A stretch of DNA of 64,000 bases, from positions 469,001 to 533,000 of the forward strand of contig JAGTXO010000019.1 in the NCBI GenBank assembly GCA_019448385.1. Direction: 5' to 3'. The stretch comes from Diacronema lutheri (Eukaryota > Haptophyta > Pavlovophyceae > Pavlovales > Pavlovaceae). Position 1 is the stretch's first letter. Each line of letters opens with the position of its first letter. The notes under the pieces were generated by a model. The model made no database searches. It saw nothing but the letters and a program-made list of their open reading frames with translations, and was not told where the DNA came from. Positions 59,643-64,000 of this stretch are shown in pieces. The position numbers and the translations under genes were made by a program.

Positions 59643-60481
59643 TCAGCACAGCCGTTTGACCGCCGCGACGCCGGGCTCGTCCAAGCCAGGCTGGAAGGCA
59701 ATGACGCCGTCGAAGAACGCGGCCCAGCCGCCCGCGCTCGCGCCCGCGGTTGCGCTCGCCGCCGCGCCGCCGGCCGCGCGGCGCGCGGCGATGGCGGCGC
59801 ACAGCTCGGCGCCGCCAGACCCGTCCTCGGCATACGCGCGCTCGCTCGGCGCGTCGCCATGCTCCGCCGCGCCGCCCTCGCCGCGCGCGCTGTGCTGCGG
59901 CGCGTCAGCATGGTGGACGGCGAGGAGTAGCGAAGTGGCGCACTCGTCGCGCAGCAGGCGCTGCACGTGGACGCGAGACGCGGCATCGAGCGGTGCGAAC
60001 GCCTCGTCGAGCAGCACGATGGGCGGGCAGCGCGCGCGCAAGAAGACGGTTCGAATCAGCTCGAGCTTGACACGCTGCCCGCCGGACAGCGCGCCGCACA
60101 TGTCCGGCTGCGCTCTCGAGAGCAGAAGGGCGAGCAGGCCGCCGTCGGCCGCCGCGAGCGCGCGCGCGGCGGCCGCGCGCACCGCCGCCGCGCCATCGAC
60201 GGCGGGCGCGCCCGCCACGCCGGCGTCGTCGTCGCCGCCGTGCCGCCCGGCGTGCGGCGTGTCGGGCGGCGGCAGCGATGGCACGAGGGCCTCGATGGGC
60301 AGCTGCAGCTGCGCGGCGAGGCGCGCGAAGCGCAGCGCGAGGCGATCGGCCGCGGCGCCGCGCAACGGGCCGTCGGTCGCGCTCTGCTGCGCGTCGGCCT
60401 CGGCGCGCGGCAGCGCTGCGCGTAGCCAATCGAGCGGCGACATGTGTAACGGGCAGTAAATGCTCTGCGCAACCTCGACCA

Positions 60482-60512
<31 letters not shown>

Positions 60513-62678
60513 GGTCGCGAGCGCGTCGGCGCGTAGCGCGATGGTCGCGCGCCCGACGCCGTCGTCGCCGCCGTCGCCGCCGCCGTCCGCAGCGCGCGGC
60601 CGCAGCGCAAGGCCGGGCGGAAGCACTCCATCGACGCACGCCAGGAGGAGCGCGAGAAGCGACGACTTGCCCGAGCCGTTGCGCCCACACAGCGCGAACA
60701 CGCCCGCCCTGGGCAGCTCGAGGCGCGGCGCGGAGACGGCCGCGCCGCCCCGCGCGTAGCGCGCGCGCACGGCGAGCCCGCCGTCGGCGGCGGCGAGCGG
60801 CGCGCAGCTGAGCGCGCCGGCCGCGGCGGCCTGCCGCGCGGCCACGAGCTCGTCGGCAAGCTGCGCGAGCTGCAGCGCGTCCGAGCGGAGGCGCGCGAGC
60901 TCGGCCTCCGCGCGCGAGCGCGTGAGGATCGCATCGACCACATCCTCCAGAGCGCGCGCGTACACATGCACCTCCGAAGCGTCGAGGTGACCCGCTTGCA
61001 GCAGGTGGGCGATCGCCACCTCGAGTGCAGGGCCGAGACCGTCCGACCAGTAGAGCCAGCGCAGCCAGCCGCGCAGCGAGCTGAGCGCGCCGCTCGCCCT
61101 GCCGAGCGCGTCGAGCCGCTCGCCGAGGCCCGTCCAACGCGCGCGCACGACGGCGAGCGCACGCGCGCGGCGCACGCCGTCCGCGCGCGCGACGTCGTGC
61201 GCCTCGGTGCGCTGCCGCTCTGACGCGAGCGCGCGCGCGCGCAGCTCGGTCGCCTCGATGCGCGCGGTGAGCGCCGCGAGCGCGCGCGCCTTGGCGGCGT
61301 CGAGCGCTAGGATGGCCGGCAGCGTCGTGCCGACGAGCCGCGGGTGCGCGGCGAGCACGGCAGGCAGGAGCGCCAGCTTGGGCAGCGAGAAGAGCTTGCG
61401 CTCGAGGAGCTGCGCGCACCCGTCGAACGACGCGCGCAGCGCCGATGCGTGCGACTCGAGCGTGCGCGCCGACGCGCCCACCGCCGCGAGGCTCGCGCCG
61501 TCGCGCACCGCCTGACGCACGCGCAACGCTCGCTCGGCCGCCTCGCGCGCTGTGTGCAGCGCGAGCGACGAGACCGTCTCGAAGAGTGTGCGCTGTAGCG
61601 CGTACGGCACGGCAGTCGCGAGCACGAAGAGCAGCGCCGCGCGCGCGAAGGAGGACGCGCTCGGCGGCTGGCGCGCCGCCGCGCCCTCCGCCGCCGCCGC
61701 GCCCTCCGCCGCCGCCGCGCCCTCCGCCGCCGCCGCGCGCTCCGCCGACCGTGCACGGCCGGGCGGCGCGTGCTCGCGCGGGGCGTCCGGCCCGGCGGGC
61801 GCGACGGTGAGGAGCAAGTTGCGCCGGCGTTGCGTCTCGCGCAGGTAGGCGATGCCCAGGTGGCCGAGCGGCAGCTGCGTGTGCACGAGGATGGCGGCGA
61901 GCCGCGCCGCGTGGGCGTGCAGCTCCGCGCCCACGAAGCGCAGCGCCACCGTGTACGCGCCCGCGAGCTCGGCGACGGGCAGGAGCGCGACGAGCGCTGC
62001 GCGACAGCACGCGCAGCCCGCGATGGCGGCGCACACGCACGCGCACAACCGGAGCAGCGCGTCCGCGCGCCGCTCAACCGGCGCGGCGCGCGGCGCGGTC
62101 GGCGCCGCGCCGCGCGCCGCGTGCGTCGGCGCCGGCTCGAGCGCCGCGCGCACGAGCGTGGCGGCGGCGAGGCCGGCGCAGCCGCGCAGCGCGATCGGCG
62201 CTGCGGACGGCACGCACGCGGCGCAGCCGCCGAGCGCGACGACGGCGAGCCCCGTGCGCCTGCGCGCGCCGCGCGGCTGCGCGAGCGCGTACGAAAGCGC
62301 GTGCGCGAGGAGGAGTGCATGAAGCCCGCACCACTCGGCGGCCGGGCGAGACGACGCCCACGCGCCGAGCGAGCGCGGCGCGAAGAGCCAGAGCGCGAGC
62401 GCGCTCACGGCCGCCGCGTGCGCGAGGCGCGCGCCGAGCGGCTCGCCCGCGCGCGCGGGGATTGTCAGGCGCGAGTAGGCGACGGGCACGCCGACAGCAA
62501 ACGCGTCGTGGGTGAGCAGCCGGAGCAACGCGCCGCCCGCCGCGTCGACGTCGAACGCCCAGCCGAGCGCCGGCGGGGCGCGCAACGCAGCGGCAGCGAG
62601 CGCCGCCGCCGCAGCGACCGCGGCCGCGAGCAGCGTCGGCACCGACAGCGACGACGGCCGTCCTGCTGCGGCGCGCAT
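59643..62678 (-). CDS. ABC-transporter-like ATPase with membrane region
   Basis: 1011 aa, single exon from ATG at 62678. About seven hydrophobic helices in residues 10-300 and more around 330-560. ATPase: Walker A CGRNGSGKSSLL (about 661-672), signature LSGGQRVKLELIRTV (about 860), Walker B PPIVLLDEAFAPLDAAS (about 884), H-loop LLLAVHH (about 920). The membrane part and ATPase are fused, as in a half transporter. The helix before the ATPase (RARALASERQRTEAHDVARA) is charged. A repeat of AAAEG blocks and a 90-residue Ala/Gly segment between Walker A and signature are low complexity. Subfamily not assigned. Confidence 0.8.
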
Positions 62679-62701
62679 CACGTTTCCCTCGGGCGGCGAC
62701 G
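62679..62701. promoter_or_regulatory. 23-bp interval between divergent start codons
   Basis: Only 23 bp separate the ATGs of the ABC gene (62678, -) and the methyltransferase gene (62702, +). There is no room for a conventional core promoter, so either shared signals lie inside coding DNA, or one start is further downstream. The methyltransferase has an in-frame ATG at 62960 as an alternative. Confidence 0.5.
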
Positions 62702-64000
62702 ATGGCGCCTGCGCGCGATGGCGCAGCACGACGGCTCCGCGCGCGCGCACCGCGCGCTCCGCGCGGCCTCATCGTGGCACTCCTCGTGGGCGCGGCCGCA
62801 TCGCCGGCCGCGCCCATCCGCGGCGGCAGCGCGTGCCGGCTGCCGTCCGCGCGCGTGCGCGCCGCCGCCGTCGACGCGCTCGTCCGGCTGTGGGGCGACG
62901 GCGCGCCAGCCGAGCGCGCGCACGGCGCGGATGGCGGCGCCGCCTCGGCGCGCGTGGCGATGAGCGCGGAGAAGGCGCTCAAGCTTGCGCTGCGTGCCGC
63001 GCAGCGGGCAAGTTCCACGGACGGCGCGTCGGCCGCGGGCGCGGCCGACGGCGGCTTGTGCGAGGCGGAGCGCGCGCAGGTCGCCGACGGCGTGCTCGCC
63101 GTCGCGGCGCTCCGGCTGCGCCTCGAGCACATGCTCGCGTCGGCGCTCCGGCTGCTACCCGTGCCTGCACCCGCCGCGCGTGCCCTGTCCCGCCCGCTCC
63201 CGCCGCACGGCGCGTCGGTGCCATTGCCCGCCGCCGTGCTCGCGCTCGCGGCCGAGGCGCGCGCCGAGGCCCTGCTCGCCGCGCACGCGGCGCACGCTGC
63301 CCTCGGCGACAACGCGGCGGCCGAGCTGGCCGGTGCATGGCTCGGACGCGCGGCGCTCGACGCCCTCACCGGCTGCGAGCGGGACGCGCAGCCGTGCGAC
63401 CGCCCGGCGGCCGCCGCGGCGCTCGGCGCGGCGCTCGCCCGGGCCGCCGCCGACGCCGCGGAGGGCGCTGATGGCGGCGCGCTGTGGCCGACCGAGCCGA
63501 TCGATCGCGTGTGCGCGCAGCACAGTCTGCCGCGCTGGCTGGTCCTCCTGTGGCTGCGCTCCGAGCCGTTTGCAACCGCCGCCCGCGCGGACGGCGCGCA
63601 GCGCACAGAGCCGGGCGCAGCACTCGGCGCGGTCGCGCGCCTCGGCGCGTCGTGCTGCGCGCGCGGCCCGGTCGTGCTGCGCGCCAACGCGCTGCGCGGT
63701 TCGCGCGACGAGCTCATCGCCGCGCTCGCGCGCGAGGGCGTGAGCGCGCTGCCCACCGCCCTATCACCGCACGGCGTTCGCTTGCCCAACGGTCGGCCAA
63801 CGGGCGTGACGGGCGGCGGGCTGCGCAACCTGCGCGCGTGGCAGCGCGGGCTATGCGAGGCGCAGGACGAGGGCTCGCAGGCAGTCGCGCTCGCGACGCG
63901 CGTCGCGCCGGGCATGCGGCTGCTCGACCTGTGCGCGGGCAATGGCGGTAAGACGCTCGCGCTCGCCGCGGAGATGGGCGGCCGCGGCCTCATCGTCGCG
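62702..64000 (+). CDS. RsmB/NSUN-type RNA cytosine-C5 methyltransferase, C-terminus beyond the window
   Basis: Open from ATG 62702 to the right edge without a stop (433 codons). The start APARDGAARRLRARAPRAPR then GLIVALLVGAAASPAAP is a signal-peptide-like leader behind a basic stretch, fitting plastid targeting. The NusB-like helical N-domain is followed by PRWLVLLWLRSEPFA, VVLRANALRGSRDELIAALA and EAQDEGSQAVALATRV, then SAM motif I RLLDLCAGNGGKTLALAAEM (family DLCAAPGGKT with A-P to G-N). The catalytic Cys motifs lie outside the window. Probably modifies plastid 16S rRNA. Confidence 0.82.
   Translation, partial: MAPARDGAARRLRARAPRAPRGLIVALLVGAAASPAAPIRGGSACRLPSARVRAAAVDALVRLWGDGAPAERAHGADGGAASARVAMSAEKALKLALRAAQRASSTDGASAAGAADGGLCEAERAQVADGVLAVAALRLRLEHMLASALRLLPVPAPAARALSRPLPPHGASVPLPAAVLALAAEARAEALLAAHAAHAALGDNAAAELAGAWLGRAALDALTGCERDAQPCDRPAAAAALGAALARAAADAAEGADGGALWPTEPIDRVCAQHSLPRWLVLLWLRSEPFATAARADGAQRTEPGAALGAVARLGASCCARGPVVLRANALRGSRDELIAALAREGVSALPTALSPHGVRLPNGRPTGVTGGGLRNLRAWQRGLCEAQDEGSQAVALATRVAPGMRLLDLCAGNGGKTLALAAEMGGRGLIVA

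Noticed and set aside
1-64000. tRNA, rRNA, CRISPR, transposon or virus-derived elements
   Set aside because: No cloverleaf-type box sequences, repeat-spacer arrays, reverse transcriptase, transposase, integrase or capsid-like proteins were recognised.

Overview
The window is nuclear DNA of a unicellular eukaryote, most likely a haptophyte-type alga with a secondary red plastid. Five things point there. (1) The sequence is extremely GC-rich, and nearly every codon in the supported genes ends in G or C. (2) Genes are packed head-to-head and tail-to-tail, often under 100 bp apart. (3) Many genes carry short introns with G/C homopolymer tracts and mostly GTGCG-type donors; about a quarter of the donors I could place by protein continuity are GC instead of GT. 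(4) Several plastid-type proteins (rubredoxin RBD1, SmpB, an M41-like peptidase, an RsmB-like methyltransferase) begin with a signal-peptide-like stretch followed by a basic leader, the bipartite targeting expected when the plastid sits inside the endomembrane system. (5) Family content is eukaryotic: kinesin, TKL kinase, F-box, TLC, LMF, PRORP. The exact genus cannot be fixed from sequence alone. No rRNA, tRNA, CRISPR, transposon or virus-derived element was recognised.

Layout. 0-10 kb: 5'-part of a lipase maturation factor gene (runs off the left edge), an AlkA-type DNA glycosylase, an F-box/beta-helix protein like FBXO10/11, a plastid membrane protein, a polyQ protein with a conserved C-terminus, and the twin CX9C protein CMC2. 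10-20 kb: a Gfo/Idh/MocA-like oxidoreductase, a Golgi-type glycosyltransferase-like protein, a TLC-domain protein and a 1526-residue membrane protein with a TIR-like domain. 19-31 kb: an ARM/BTB-like protein, a 14-exon kinesin-3 with FHA domain and an unexpected multi-pass membrane tail, a small protein with a PP1-type docking motif, a coiled-coil protein and a TKL kinase with DWG in place of DFG. 31-40 kb: an unknown acidic protein, type II NADH dehydrogenase, a Nudix hydrolase, a second TIR-like membrane protein and a two-helix membrane protein. 40-51 kb: mainly organelle genes: a RAP-domain RNA-binding protein, a small unknown, mitochondrial ferredoxin, PRORP (protein-only RNase P), an ADF/cofilin-like protein, an M41-like peptidase and CnoX-like thioredoxin. 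51-64 kb: a small membrane protein, a sulfotransferase, rubredoxin RBD1, an HpcH/HpaI aldolase, a multicopper oxidase, plastid SmpB, an NTF2-like protein, an ABC protein and the start of an RsmB-like methyltransferase (runs off the right edge).

The genes do not form one pathway. There is a theme of organelle gene expression and redox (RAP, PRORP, ferredoxin, NDH-2, CMC2, CnoX, RBD1, SmpB, RsmB-like). The two most novel items are the pair of related multi-pass membrane proteins with TIR-like domains, both keeping the Glu that would be catalytic in NAD-cleaving TIR enzymes, and the kinesin-3 whose cargo end appears to be a membrane domain. Exon borders were placed by hand from protein continuity and phase; the sums close in frame for every multi-exon gene whose two ends lie in the window, but no transcript evidence was available.
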